From positions 1 through 48,600 of the forward strand of contig CAUZJO010000012.1 in the NCBI GenBank assembly GCA_963580245.1: DNA of 48,600 bases, given 5' to 3'. This DNA comes from CAUZJO01 sp963580245 (GTDB lineage: Bacteria; Sumerlaeota; Sumerlaeia; MVZB01). The notes under the pieces were generated by a model. It was given only the letters and a program-made list of their open reading frames with translations. It was not told the origin of the DNA and did not search any database. Both the position numbers and the translations under genes were made by a program. This document shows positions 1 to 8,445 of the stretch, piece after piece (position 1 is the first letter of the stretch; the number at the start of each line of letters is the position of its first letter).

Positions 1-50
1 CCCCGCAATCAACGTACAAGGGATCGAACAGGCCGTGTCGCGCTGCGATT

Positions 51-135
51 CAACCCTTCCAGGGTTGTCGTGGTATGGGAACCGCGAACCGTGGGTTGTC
101 ACCCACGGCTAATCACATTCGACCCCTGCGGGGTC
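51..135. repeat. Three-hairpin intergenic repeat element
   Basis: Three short perfect inverted repeats follow each other: CAACCC/GGGTTG at 51-67, CCGTGGGT/ACCCACGG at 89-108 with a 4-base loop, and GACCCC/GGGGTC at 121-135. The layout (short stem, longer stem, short stem) is the same as in the element at 24755-24875, although the bases differ. Such clusters are typical of dispersed palindromic intergenic repeats. The left limit is not clear because the window starts 50 bases away. Confidence 0.6.
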
Positions 136-193
136 GGGCAAAGGGATAGATTCGACTTGTGCACCCATACCGTATCGGTTGCCATGTCCGACT

Positions 194-222
194 TTGACCG
201 GCCCGCCGGGATATAGTAGGCT
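194..222 (+). promoter_or_regulatory. Weak candidate promoter for sppA
   Basis: TTGACC at 194-199 is followed after 17 bases by TAGGCT at 217-222. A better -10 match, TATAGT at 212-217, is only 12 bases away. It lies about 70 bases before sppA. The match is marginal. Confidence 0.25.
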
Positions 223-289
223 AACCTTGAGTCGGCCGTTGAAAAGCGATCAGACGTGATACGTTTGGGAAAGTGAGATATCGAGTCCC

Positions 290-1303
290 ATGAGGCAAAC
301 CGTCGCTTCGTTCATCATCATTATTTGTTGTCTCGTCCTTCAGGGCTGCATTTCGATCTCGACGGTGGGGATGGGACGCAACCGGGGCCAGGTCGCCTTG
401 GAGATGATCGAGGAGCCTGATCGGTTCTATACGCGCGACCAGGTTCTGATGATCCCGCTGTCGGGAATTGTCCGTTCGGGCGGGGGGGCAACCCTGGTCA
501 GCAAGCCGGGCATGTTGATCGCGCTCAAGGACCGGCTGCTGGCGGCGGAGCGGAACAACCGGATCAAGGCGGTCATCCTGCGCATCGATAGCCCGGGCGG
601 TTCGGTCACCGCGTCGGACTTGATCCACCGCGAGTTGCTGGCCTTCAAGGAACGCACCGGGATGCCGATCATCGCCCATCTGACCGATACGGCGGCCTCG
701 GGCGGGATATACCTGGCGATGGCGGCCGACGAGGTTTACGCCCTGCCCACCACGGTCACCGGCAGCATCGGCGTGCTGGTCATGATGCCGCAGTTGCACG
801 AAATGGGTAAGAAGATCGGCGTCGATATGGAGGTCGTCAAGTCCGGCGCCGAGAAGGATGCCGGCTCGCCCTGGCGCCCGCTCAGCGAGGCGGAACGGAC
901 CAATTTTCAGCGACTGGTCGACGGCTTCTATCTGCGCTTCCGCCAGGTGATCATGGCCTCGCGCAAGGACAAGGGGATGAGCGAGGAGCAGCTCACGTCG
1001 ATCGCCGACGGACGGGTGTTCGGGTCCGAAGAGGCGCGCAAAGCCGGTCTGATCGACGGAATCATGTACTCCGACGAGGTCATGACGCGCGCCAAGGAGC
1101 TGGCCGGCCTTGAAGACGCCGGCCTCGTCAGCTATGAATACCTTAACACCTATCGGGGTCACGTTTACGCCGAGAGTCCGCGAGTCGATCCGCGGCTTGG
1201 GGGCCGCCAAGGGGTGGGCGACATCAATCTTTTTAAGCTGGACTTCGGCGAGCTGACCCGCCAGAGCACCGGCCCCGAGTTTCACTATCTGTGGCTGCCC
1301 TGA
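290..1303 (+). CDS. sppA: Signal peptide peptidase SppA, S49 family lipoprotein
   Basis: This is a 337-residue serine protease of family S49, which degrades cleaved signal peptides in the membrane. The N-terminus is a hydrophobic signal ending in a lipobox (LQGC, Cys20), so it is probably a lipid-anchored periplasmic enzyme. The core contains RIDSPGGSV, the nucleophile Ser137 in TAASGGIY and the general base Lys189 in SGAEKDAGSP. The 52-residue gap between them is the same as in the Bacillus SppA Ser/Lys dyad. The length is that of the short, single-domain SppA form rather than the duplicated E. coli form. It is followed 63 bases later by argJ and then lnt on the same strand, so co-transcription is possible. 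The family call is firm; the lipid anchor is inferred from the lipobox. Confidence 0.93.
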   Translation: MRQTVASFIIIICCLVLQGCISISTVGMGRNRGQVALEMIEEPDRFYTRDQVLMIPLSGIVRSGGGATLVSKPGMLIALKDRLLAAERNNRIKAVILRIDSPGGSVTASDLIHRELLAFKERTGMPIIAHLTDTAASGGIYLAMAADEVYALPTTVTGSIGVLVMMPQLHEMGKKIGVDMEVVKSGAEKDAGSPWRPLSEAERTNFQRLVDGFYLRFRQVIMASRKDKGMSEEQLTSIADGRVFGSEEARKAGLIDGIMYSDEVMTRAKELAGLEDAGLVSYEYLNTYRGHVYAESPRVDPRLGGRQGVGDINLFKLDFGELTRQSTGPEFHYLWLP

Positions 1304-1366
1304 CCAGCGAGGGCGAAAGATCGCGAATGGAACCGCGAGTCAGATCATGGGCATACCGGATATCTA

Positions 1367-2602
1367 GTGAGTAAGAGAAGAGCCGCCGTCGACCCCGATT
1401 CTCGCGTCAAGGGGCCCGTCGGGTTCACGGCGGGGGGACTTTGCGTCGGGATCAAACCGTCGGGGAATTTGGACCTGGGGGCGATCCTTTGCGATCGGCC
1501 GGCCGTGACGGTCGCCGTGACCACCCGCAACGTCTTCGCCTCGCCGCCCGTCCAGCTTTGCCGGGCGCGACTGGCGGGAGCGTCGCGGATGCGGGGCGTC
1601 ATCGTCAACTCGGGCGTCTCCAACGCCTGCACGGGCGAGCGCGGCATGGGCGATGCCGAAGCGATGACGCACGCCGCCGAACAGGCCGCCGCCGCGAACC
1701 AGGGAGAATTCCTGGTCGCCTCGACCGGCATCATCGGTCAGTATCTCCCGATCAAGCTCATCCAGCGGCAGACCCCGCGGCTGATCGAATCCCTCTCGCC
1801 CACCGGTTGGGGCCTATTCGCGAAGGCCATCATGACGACCGACACCGTGCCGAAATTGGCCCGCCGTGCGCTCAGGGTGAGTCCCGGCTCCGGGCGAAGC
1901 CAACGAGCCACCATCCTGGGGGTCGCCAAGGGCGTTGGGATGCTCGAGCCCAAGATGGCCACGATGCTCGCGTTCGTCGCCACGGATTACCCGCTCGCGC
2001 CCGCCCAGGCCCGGCGATTGGTCCGGCGCGTGGCGGACGGCTCGTTCAATTGCGTGACGGTCGACGGCGACACCAGCACCAGCGACACGTTTGTGCTGAT
2101 GGCCAACGGGGCGGCGCTGAACCGCCGCGATGCCGACCCAACCCTCGATGCGGCCTTCGAAACCGCCCTGACCGAAGTTTGCCGGGAGCTGTCCCGGGCC
2201 ATCGCCCGCGACGGCGAGGGGGCGAAACACCTGATCACGGTCGAGGTCAGCGGGGCGCGCAACGCGGACGAGGCCCGCGCCGTCGCCAAGTCGATCGCCA
2301 ACTCCAACCTGGTCAAGACCGCCGTGTTCGGCCATGATCCGAACTGGGGCCGAATCTGCATGGCCGCCGGCAACGGGGGCGTGCGGTTCAAGCCCGAGGA
2401 GTTCTCGGTCAGAATCCAGGGCAAGACCGTCTTAAGCGGGGGGCTACCCGCCCGGTTCAGCCGCCCGGCACTGGTTCGGGCGCTCAACCGCGACGAGGTG
2501 CTGATCCAGGTCGGCATCGGCAACGGTAAGGGGCGGGCCTGCGTCTGGACCTGCGACATGACCCACGATTACATTCGCATCAATGCCGAGTACACGACGT
2601 AA
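1367..2602 (+). CDS. argJ: Bifunctional ornithine acetyltransferase / N-acetylglutamate synthase ArgJ
   Basis: ArgJ moves the acetyl group from N-acetylornithine to glutamate in the cyclic arginine pathway, and in bifunctional forms also acetylates glutamate from acetyl-CoA. The 411-residue protein starts at GTG. It carries the self-cleavage site KGVGMLEPKMATML, with Thr199 as the expected new N-terminal nucleophile of the beta chain. It also has the late DPNWGRI motif and the usual C-terminal Y-T-T end. Length and motif order match the family. No other arginine genes are nearby. Its last 20 bases overlap the start of lnt, which suggests translational coupling between two unrelated functions. 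Whether it is mono- or bifunctional cannot be read from the sequence. Confidence 0.95.
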   Translation: MSKRRAAVDPDSRVKGPVGFTAGGLCVGIKPSGNLDLGAILCDRPAVTVAVTTRNVFASPPVQLCRARLAGASRMRGVIVNSGVSNACTGERGMGDAEAMTHAAEQAAAANQGEFLVASTGIIGQYLPIKLIQRQTPRLIESLSPTGWGLFAKAIMTTDTVPKLARRALRVSPGSGRSQRATILGVAKGVGMLEPKMATMLAFVATDYPLAPAQARRLVRRVADGSFNCVTVDGDTSTSDTFVLMANGAALNRRDADPTLDAAFETALTEVCRELSRAIARDGEGAKHLITVEVSGARNADEARAVAKSIANSNLVKTAVFGHDPNWGRICMAAGNGGVRFKPEEFSVRIQGKTVLSGGLPARFSRPALVRALNRDEVLIQVGIGNGKGRACVWTCDMTHDYIRINAEYTT

Positions 2603-4400
2603 GGGGCGCCGAGGCGCCGCCACACCGACTGGGCCGCCCCAAGTGCCGGCGGCGCGGGCGTCCATTGGCCAAAGGCTCTTTGGCTCTCCGGGGGCCCTGA
2701 GTTGGTGGGCCGCCGTGGTCGGGGGTTTGGCCGGTGCCGCGGCGTTCGATCCCGTCGCCGCGCGACCCTTGATCGCCTTGGCACCGGTGGGCTGCTTCGT
2801 GGCGATCAGCCTGGCACCCACTCCGCACGGCGCGCTGCTGCGGGCTTTGGTGTTCGGCGAACTCTTCTATTTCGGCGCCCTCCACTGGCTCTGCACCCTC
2901 TACACGTTCAACTATTTCGCCCCGCTCGGCATCGTATTGCTCGCCGGCTATGTGGCGCTCTATCCCGCGTTGATCGGGTACGCGCTGCGTCGCTGGTTCC
3001 GGGGCGCTTCACCCGTTCGGCGCTATCTGCTCTTCGCGGCGTTGTGGCTCTTGCTCGAATACTTTCGGACCCTTGGGCGGCTGGCCGTCCCGCTGGGCCA
3101 GCTCGGCCATGCCTGGGCAACTTGGTCCTGGGCGATTCAGATCGCATCGATCCTGGGGGAAATGGGCGTCAGTTTGTTGGTGCTGGCGGCGGCCGGCTGG
3201 GTCTTGAGCCTCGGATGGATCTGGACCGAGCGGAGACGTCGAGGAACCGAGAAACCCGGGGCTGGCGAACCAACTGCCCGTCCCCGCAACGCCCTTGTCG
3301 CCTCCTCCATCGTTGTCCTCGTCCTTTATTCCCATTGCCTGGGAAGCGCCATCGCCTGGCGGGACCGGGCGAGAGGAGCTAAAGCGGGAGATGCTCCGAC
3401 GAGCGAGCTGCGCGTAGCCCTGCTCCAGCCCAACGTCGATCAAATCACGAAGTTCCTCAGTTACGCCTCGCCGAACCCCGAACAACGCGACGACCTGTCC
3501 GAACAGATCACCGGGCTCCAGGAGAGTATGCTCGCCCTGCGCGCCAGACCGGATTGGGACCTGATCATCCTGCCCGAGTCGGCGTTCACGCAGCAGGATT
3601 TCGCCGCCAACACGGCCCTGCGCGAACGCGTCGGACGCATGGCCCAAGGGGCTGGGGCCGATATGTTCTTCGGCGCCAATCGCGATGTCCCCCCGCCCAA
3701 CGCCGAGGTCTACAACAGCGCGTACCTGGTGCGCGAGAACGGCGCCTACGATGAGCGGGCCTACGACAAAACCCGCTTGGTCCCCTTCGGCGAATACCTA
3801 CCCTACTTCGGCCTCATCCCGGGCCTCCAGGAATACGTCGTGGGCATCGGCTCGTTCAACGAGGGCCGCGAACCCACGCTGTTCGAGGCGAGCAAGCCGC
3901 TGGGCGGGGAAGCGCGCACGTGGCGCTTCGGAGCGTTGATCTGTTTTGAGTCCATGTTCAGTGCGATGACCCGCGCCTACTCGCGCAAGGGGGCCGACTT
4001 CCTGGTCGTCATCACCAACGACGCGTGGTACGGCCTGAGCGCGGGCCCGGCGCACCATCATCACCTCTCGCGTTTGCGGGCGGTCGAGACGCGGCGTTGG
4101 GTGCTGCGTTGCGCCAACACCGGGATCAGTTCGATCATCGACCCGGCGGGCGAGGTCCGTCACACGCTCGGCCTAGACAAGCGGGGATTCGTCGAAGGCT
4201 CGATTAAGCTCCGGCCCGACCAGCCGACAACGCTGTTCGCGCGATTCGGCCACGCGTGGCTCTTCGCGCCGCTCGTCTTCTGTCTATGGGTGTTCGGGAG
4301 GCGGTTTCTCGGGCCGCGCGCCGACGGAGGTCCGTCCGATGAAGTCCGGAGAGAACCATTCGAGCAGGGCCAGAACCGGCCCAAGGAAAGGCTGGCTTAA
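2583..4400 (+). CDS. lnt: Apolipoprotein N-acyltransferase Lnt
   Basis: Lnt adds the third acyl chain to the N-terminal cysteine of lipoproteins in the inner membrane, the last step of lipoprotein maturation in diderms. The 605-residue protein has a string of hydrophobic segments over about residues 40-255, then a nitrilase-fold domain. The catalytic triad is visible: Glu332 in LPESAF, Lys396 in YDKTRLVPFGEYLPY and Cys454 in LICFESMF. The protein is longer than E. coli Lnt, mostly through a basic N-terminal extension and a loop near residues 215-240. The start at 2583 overlaps argJ by 20 bases. The stop shares the bases TTAA with the convergent arsM stop. Several lipoproteins with lipoboxes in this window are plausible substrates. 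Confidence 0.95.
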   Translation: MPSTRRKGRRGAATPTGPPQVPAARASIGQRLFGSPGALSWWAAVVGGLAGAAAFDPVAARPLIALAPVGCFVAISLAPTPHGALLRALVFGELFYFGALHWLCTLYTFNYFAPLGIVLLAGYVALYPALIGYALRRWFRGASPVRRYLLFAALWLLLEYFRTLGRLAVPLGQLGHAWATWSWAIQIASILGEMGVSLLVLAAAGWVLSLGWIWTERRRRGTEKPGAGEPTARPRNALVASSIVVLVLYSHCLGSAIAWRDRARGAKAGDAPTSELRVALLQPNVDQITKFLSYASPNPEQRDDLSEQITGLQESMLALRARPDWDLIILPESAFTQQDFAANTALRERVGRMAQGAGADMFFGANRDVPPPNAEVYNSAYLVRENGAYDERAYDKTRLVPFGEYLPYFGLIPGLQEYVVGIGSFNEGREPTLFEASKPLGGEARTWRFGALICFESMFSAMTRAYSRKGADFLVVITNDAWYGLSAGPAHHHHLSRLRAVETRRWVLRCANTGISSIIDPAGEVRHTLGLDKRGFVEGSIKLRPDQPTTLFARFGHAWLFAPLVFCLWVFGRRFLGPRADGGPSDEVRREPFEQGQNRPKERLA

Positions 4401-5452
4401 CAACAACTCCCCGCGGAATCCTCTCCGTCGCCGCCGGACCCCGGTTCGCAATCGAACAGACCGAAGTGGACCGAGCGGTCGCCGCTGACACGGAAGTAGC
4501 TCCCCAGGCGCGTCTCCTCGAGCATGGCGGCGGTATTGCCGCAGACCGACACGGGACGATCTTTCTCGAAGACGTGATGGTCATCCAGCTCGAACCGGTG
4601 GGGGTGAGCGGGGATCGTGCCGTCGTAGTAAGCGACCTGGCCGTAGTCCTCGCAGCGGTCTTCGAGGCTGTCCAGTTTGAACGCTCGCACGGTGAGCGAG
4701 TAGAAGTCGATCATGCCGATCTTGCGCTCGATCTCCGGATTGTCGATCGAGATCGGGCAGGAGGCCGTCACGCGGTAGTCTGGGCAGCCCAGAGAGGCCA
4801 TCAGGCGGCGGAAATCCTCGACGTAAAGTGCCCCGGCCAGGCATTCGCCGCGCAGGACCGGGTCGCGTCGCAGTGCTTCGGGCACGCGCCGCATGGCGAA
4901 AACGTCGGAGAAATAGAGCTCTCCCCCCGGTCTCAGCACGCGCAGAATCTCCGAGAAGGCCCGCGATTTATCGGGAGAGAGATTGAGCACGCAGTTGGAT
5001 ATCACCACGTCGATGGAGTCGTCGTCGATACCGAGCACGGCGAGGTCCTCGATGTATCCCTTCTTGAAGGAGACGTTCGGGTCCTCGAAACCGAACCGGC
5101 GCATCTGATCGTCGAGGTGTCGCCGGGCGACCTCGAGCTGGCCGTCGGTCATGTCCACGCCGATCACGTGGCCCTTGGAGCCCACGAGCCGGGAGGCCAA
5201 ATAGACGTCACGCCCGGTACCGCAACCGAGGTCCAGGACCCTGCACCCCTCCAGCGCGGGCGGGATCGGCGAGCCGCAACCATAGAACTTCTCGATGATC
5301 TCGTCATGGATCTCGCGCAGGATGGCCTTGTATTGCTCCGGCATCGACTCGGCCGAGCAACAGCACGCGTTGGTCTGCAAGTCCCGGTTGCTGCGCAGGA
5401 CGGTGCCGTAGTATTCCTGGATGTTCTCAATCAGTTTTTCGGTACAGACCAT
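4397..5452 (-). CDS. arsM: Arsenite S-adenosylmethionine methyltransferase ArsM
   Basis: ArsM methylates trivalent arsenic to mono-, di- and trimethyl forms in the cytoplasm. The protein has a Rossmann SAM-binding motif (VLDLGCGTGRD), an acidic strand end (IGVDMTDGQ) and the ArsM-type segment DVVISNCVLNLSPDK with its conserved cysteine. A second cysteine (RGECLAGALY) and an N-terminal cysteine group (TNACCCSAES) complete the expected arsenic-binding set. The C-terminal domain and the SCC end are typical of longer bacterial ArsM proteins of about 350 residues. I chose the ATG at 5452 rather than the GTG one codon upstream because GGAGG lies six bases before it. No arsR or arsenite pump gene is adjacent, so it appears to be a single-gene unit. 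Confidence 0.93.
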   Translation of the reverse strand: MVCTEKLIENIQEYYGTVLRSNRDLQTNACCCSAESMPEQYKAILREIHDEIIEKFYGCGSPIPPALEGCRVLDLGCGTGRDVYLASRLVGSKGHVIGVDMTDGQLEVARRHLDDQMRRFGFEDPNVSFKKGYIEDLAVLGIDDDSIDVVISNCVLNLSPDKSRAFSEILRVLRPGGELYFSDVFAMRRVPEALRRDPVLRGECLAGALYVEDFRRLMASLGCPDYRVTASCPISIDNPEIERKIGMIDFYSLTVRAFKLDSLEDRCEDYGQVAYYDGTIPAHPHRFELDDHHVFEKDRPVSVCGNTAAMLEETRLGSYFRVSGDRSVHFGLFDCEPGSGGDGEDSAGSCC

Positions 5453-5455
5453 CAC

Positions 5456-5690
5456 CCGCCTCCATCAATCTAAAATTCCCCTCCGGGATGCCCGGCAGCC
5501 CCGGAAAAAATCAATGTCAGAATATACACATCGGCGGCGTCCGACGCCAACAAAAGACCTTCCGTGTCGGAATTCGGGCTCTCCCATCGGCAAACGCCGC
5601 TCGATACCGTCTAACGCGAAGAATCCGCTCGACCTACGGCGGGCCGAGACTTTGGACGGATGTAAGTTGATCCTGGGACGAACAAGAAGG
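5456..5690. other. Intergenic stretch with no supported gene
   Basis: Short open frames exist on both strands, but none has a ribosome binding site, a recognisable domain or codon use like the neighbours. The region separates the divergent arsM and fic genes. The half nearest arsM holds only the arsM ribosome binding site GGAGG. Confidence 0.5.
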
Positions 5691-5719
5691 TTGAAATAGG
5701 CCATAATACCGGCTATACA
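5691..5719 (+). promoter_or_regulatory. Strong candidate sigma-70 promoter for the fic gene
   Basis: TTGAAA at 5691-5696 is followed after exactly 17 bases by TATACA at 5714-5719. It stands out as an AT-rich patch in a GC-rich region and points at the fic gene. The predicted transcription start is near 5726. Confidence 0.55.
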
Positions 5720-5731
5720 GGCTAGAGTTCT

Positions 5732-5806
5732 GGACATTTTTGTGGACATATTTTAGATAAGTAAAATAATATCAATGATTTACAGTGGACACAATTAAGG
5801 ACATTT
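5732..5806 (+). promoter_or_regulatory. Two pairs of GGACA direct repeats before fic
   Basis: GGACA occurs at 5732, 5744, 5787 and 5799. Within each pair the copies start 12 bases apart, and the two pairs are 55 bases apart. The first pair follows the candidate -10 box directly. The second pair lies where the fic reading frame seems to begin. The spacing suggests a protein binding on one face of the helix. The role is inferred from pattern only. Confidence 0.4.
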
Positions 5807-5851
5807 GAAAAGACACATCCGTGGCTTAAATTTGAGCTGGACCTCCGAGAG

Positions 5852-6991
5852 GTGCCGCCACGGATATGGATCAACCTGGGCGAATGTAAATCGAAATGTG
5901 AACACATCGCCCATGTTCCCCTCCAGCCCGCTGTCGCCGACCTGCTTCACACGACCTATCTGGCCAAAGGGGTGCTGGGCACGACCGCGATCGAGGGAAA
6001 TACGCTGACCGAGGAGGAAGTCCGAGCACACATCGAAGGCAAACTCCAATTGCCCCCCTCACGGGAATATCTTGCTCGGGAAATCGACAACATTCTGCAC
6101 GCGTTCGATGGAATCACTGAGGTCATAAACCGCGGTGACCGGGTCGTCTTGACCGTCGAGCGCATCAAGCAACTGAACCGGGACGTACTGGAAGGCCTTC
6201 ACGTAGAGGAGGGAGTTCGTCCCGGCGAGATAAGGCAGCACGAGGTCGGCGTCGCGCGATATAAAGGGGCACCCGCTGAAGATTGCCCGTATCTCCTCGA
6301 GCACCTTTGCCAATGGCTGGAGAGTGAAGCTTTCGGCCCGGCGGGCGATGAAGAACTCAAGACCATCCACGCGATCATCAAATCCATCGTGGCCCACCTC
6401 TATTTCTCGTGGATTCATCCGTTCGGAGACGGCAATGGTCGCACGGCCAGGCTGATCGAGAACATCATCCTATTCAATGCCGGGGTGCCCGCGCCGGCCG
6501 CTCATCTGCAGAGCAATCATTACAATCTGACGCGCAGCGAATACTATCGCCGGTTGGATGAGGCCGGCAAATCGGGTGGCGACGTAATCCCGTTTATCCA
6601 GTACGCCGTTCAGGGGTTCCTGGACGGATTACGATCACACTTGGCCGTGATCTGGCACCAGCAATGGGATGTCATCTGGCGGAGTTACGTTCATGAGCGA
6701 TTCAAAGAGTCCCACGGCCGATCATCTCTACGCCAGCGGCGCCTGGTGCTGGAATTGTCGACTCAGACGGCTCCGATCCCGATCTCAGAGCTGCCCAAGA
6801 TGAGCCCTCAGGTTAGCGAGGAGTATTTGGGGAAAACGAATAAGACGCTGGCCCGGGACGTGAATAAACTGGTTGAAATGGGTTTGGTCGAAAAGACCAG
6901 CCGAGGCGTGAGGGCCCGAACGGAAACGGTGCTCGCCTTCCTGCCGGTTCAAACTGATTTCCAAACATTGGTCAACAGGGTATTCATTTAG
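5852..6991 (+). CDS. Fic-domain protein, probable AMP-transferase with winged-helix C-terminus
   Basis: The Fic core motif HPFGDGNGRTAR is complete, so the enzyme should transfer AMP (or another nucleotide part) to a protein hydroxyl group. The N-terminal segment TTAIEGNTLT fits the (S/T)xxxE(G/N) inhibitory motif, placing it with self-inhibited class II Fic proteins. The last 100 or so residues look like a winged-helix domain, so it may bind DNA and regulate itself. The first in-frame ATG, GTG or TTG codon is GTG at 5852. However, the same frame is open back to 5765 and upstream reads LRTFEKTHPWLKFELDL, which looks like the usual start of this family. That extension has no ATG, GTG or TTG. 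Either an unusual codon (ATC at 5771 is possible) is used or the normal start was lost. No partner gene of antitoxin type is seen. Confidence 0.9.
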   Translation: MPPRIWINLGECKSKCEHIAHVPLQPAVADLLHTTYLAKGVLGTTAIEGNTLTEEEVRAHIEGKLQLPPSREYLAREIDNILHAFDGITEVINRGDRVVLTVERIKQLNRDVLEGLHVEEGVRPGEIRQHEVGVARYKGAPAEDCPYLLEHLCQWLESEAFGPAGDEELKTIHAIIKSIVAHLYFSWIHPFGDGNGRTARLIENIILFNAGVPAPAAHLQSNHYNLTRSEYYRRLDEAGKSGGDVIPFIQYAVQGFLDGLRSHLAVIWHQQWDVIWRSYVHERFKESHGRSSLRQRRLVLELSTQTAPIPISELPKMSPQVSEEYLGKTNKTLARDVNKLVEMGLVEKTSRGVRARTETVLAFLPVQTDFQTLVNRVFI

Positions 6992-7030
6992 GGCGAGATC
7001 GTTGGCAGTTCCTCAGGGAGTCCGCGCGCT

Positions 7031-8434
7031 TTGAAAAGGGTCCAGGACCGGAATCTTGATCGTCAGATGGAAATTCTCCGGCGGATGCGCGGGCGGGGGG
7101 TGATGTTGGGGTCGGATTTGTTGGACTCGGGGACGGCTGAACTCCCCGCGAAAACCGCCGGCTCTTCCAGGTCCGCGCAGGACTCTCCGTTCGACGACCT
7201 ATTTCCCGATGCCGAGACGCTGGCCGGCCGGGACGGCGGGCGTTGTCGGAGGGTGTTCAGCCGGGTCGGGCTTGATGGGACCCGGTCGGCTCAGGGCTAC
7301 TGTTGTCCGGCCGATGACTGGGCGGGACCTCCGGCGTCGTGGGATTTGGCATCCCTGACCGGCGATCAGTGCTGGGCCGACGTGGACCCCGGCCGCGTGC
7401 TTTACCTCGACACCGAGACAACGGGCCTGGCCACCGGGGCCGGGACTTATACGTTTTTGGTCGGGTTGGGGCGGTTCGAGAGCGGGCGATTCACGGTGGA
7501 ACAGTTCTACATGGAGGACTACGGCGACGAGCCGGCGTTGATCGATCATCTTGACGCGGCACTGGCCCAGGCCGAGGCGCTCGTTACATACAACGGCCGC
7601 TCGTTCGACCTGCCCCTGCTCGAAACGCGGTGGTACATGCAGCGTCGAAGGCCACGATTTCCCGCTCTACATCTGGACCTGTTGCACCATGCTCGGCGGC
7701 TTTGGCGCTTGCGCCTGCCTGATTGCACCCTCTCAACGGTGGAGTCGCGCATTCTGGGTGTCGATCGGATGAACGACGTCGACGGGGCACTGATCCCGGG
7801 CATCTACTTCGATTTCTTGCGCGGGGAGCGGCCCGAACGGATGGTGGCGGTCTTCGATCATCACGCACAGGACATCTTCACGCTGGGGGTGCTTGCCTCG
7901 GCGCTGATCCGCGGCCTGCGCGAGCCCGGCGACCAGCGGTTCGCCCACGCTGGGGACCAGTGGGGCCTGGCCAGGTTGTATGAACGATTGGGGCGCCCCG
8001 AGGAGGCCATTGCGGCGATGGAGCGGGCCGTGCTCGCCGCGCGCGACGAGGATTTTGCCTACCGCCTGGCCATGCACTTGGCCCGCGCGTACAAGCGGCG
8101 GGGTCGACTGGAGGAAGCCGTCGCCATCTGGAAGGCTCGCGTCGCGCAATCCAACGTCCCACGGATCGAGGCGCTCGTGGCCCTGGCCATCCACGCCGAA
8201 CACACGCTGCGCGACTTTCACGCGTCGCGCCGTTGGACCCGCCGTGCGTTGGACATCATCGAACAACACACCGAAATGACGTGGCACGGGCCGCTCCCGG
8301 CGGCGGGGGAGATGGAGTCGCGACAGGCGCGGGTCATCGAGCGCCAAAGCGAGGCATTACGCCATCGGCTGGCGCGGCTTGAGCGGCGACTCGAAAGACT
8401 GGGCGTGGGGGGTATCAAGGGTCCGCAAGCGTAA
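7031..8434 (+). CDS. YprB-like RNase H-fold exonuclease with TPR-like C-terminus
   Basis: The middle of this 467-residue protein is a DEDD-type 3'-5' exonuclease fold of the YprB/RNase_H_2 group. Visible acidic positions are LDTETTGL, TYNGRSFDLPLLETR and HHAQDIFTLGVL. The first 90 residues are rich in Gly, Ser and Arg and probably disordered. After about residue 300, repeats such as LARLYERLGRPEEAIAAMERAV are TPR-like, ending in a charged helix. The start is TTG at 7031, with AGGGAG ten bases upstream; an ATG at 7067 is the alternative. The substrate is not known for this group. It stands alone between fic and the convergent minus-strand Hsp70 operon. Confidence 0.85.
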   Translation: MKRVQDRNLDRQMEILRRMRGRGVMLGSDLLDSGTAELPAKTAGSSRSAQDSPFDDLFPDAETLAGRDGGRCRRVFSRVGLDGTRSAQGYCCPADDWAGPPASWDLASLTGDQCWADVDPGRVLYLDTETTGLATGAGTYTFLVGLGRFESGRFTVEQFYMEDYGDEPALIDHLDAALAQAEALVTYNGRSFDLPLLETRWYMQRRRPRFPALHLDLLHHARRLWRLRLPDCTLSTVESRILGVDRMNDVDGALIPGIYFDFLRGERPERMVAVFDHHAQDIFTLGVLASALIRGLREPGDQRFAHAGDQWGLARLYERLGRPEEAIAAMERAVLAARDEDFAYRLAMHLARAYKRRGRLEEAVAIWKARVAQSNVPRIEALVALAIHAEHTLRDFHASRRWTRRALDIIEQHTEMTWHGPLPAAGEMESRQARVIERQSEALRHRLARLERRLERLGVGGIKGPQA

Positions 8435-8445
8435 CGGCGACGGGA

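Noticed and set aside
221..1285. 354-codon open frame on the minus strand
   Set aside because: It is the antisense shadow of sppA, which has full catalytic motifs; the antisense product has no domain.
4466..5473. 335-codon plus-strand frame opposite arsM
   Set aside because: Antisense to a gene with clear ArsM motifs; a GC-rich codon-position effect.
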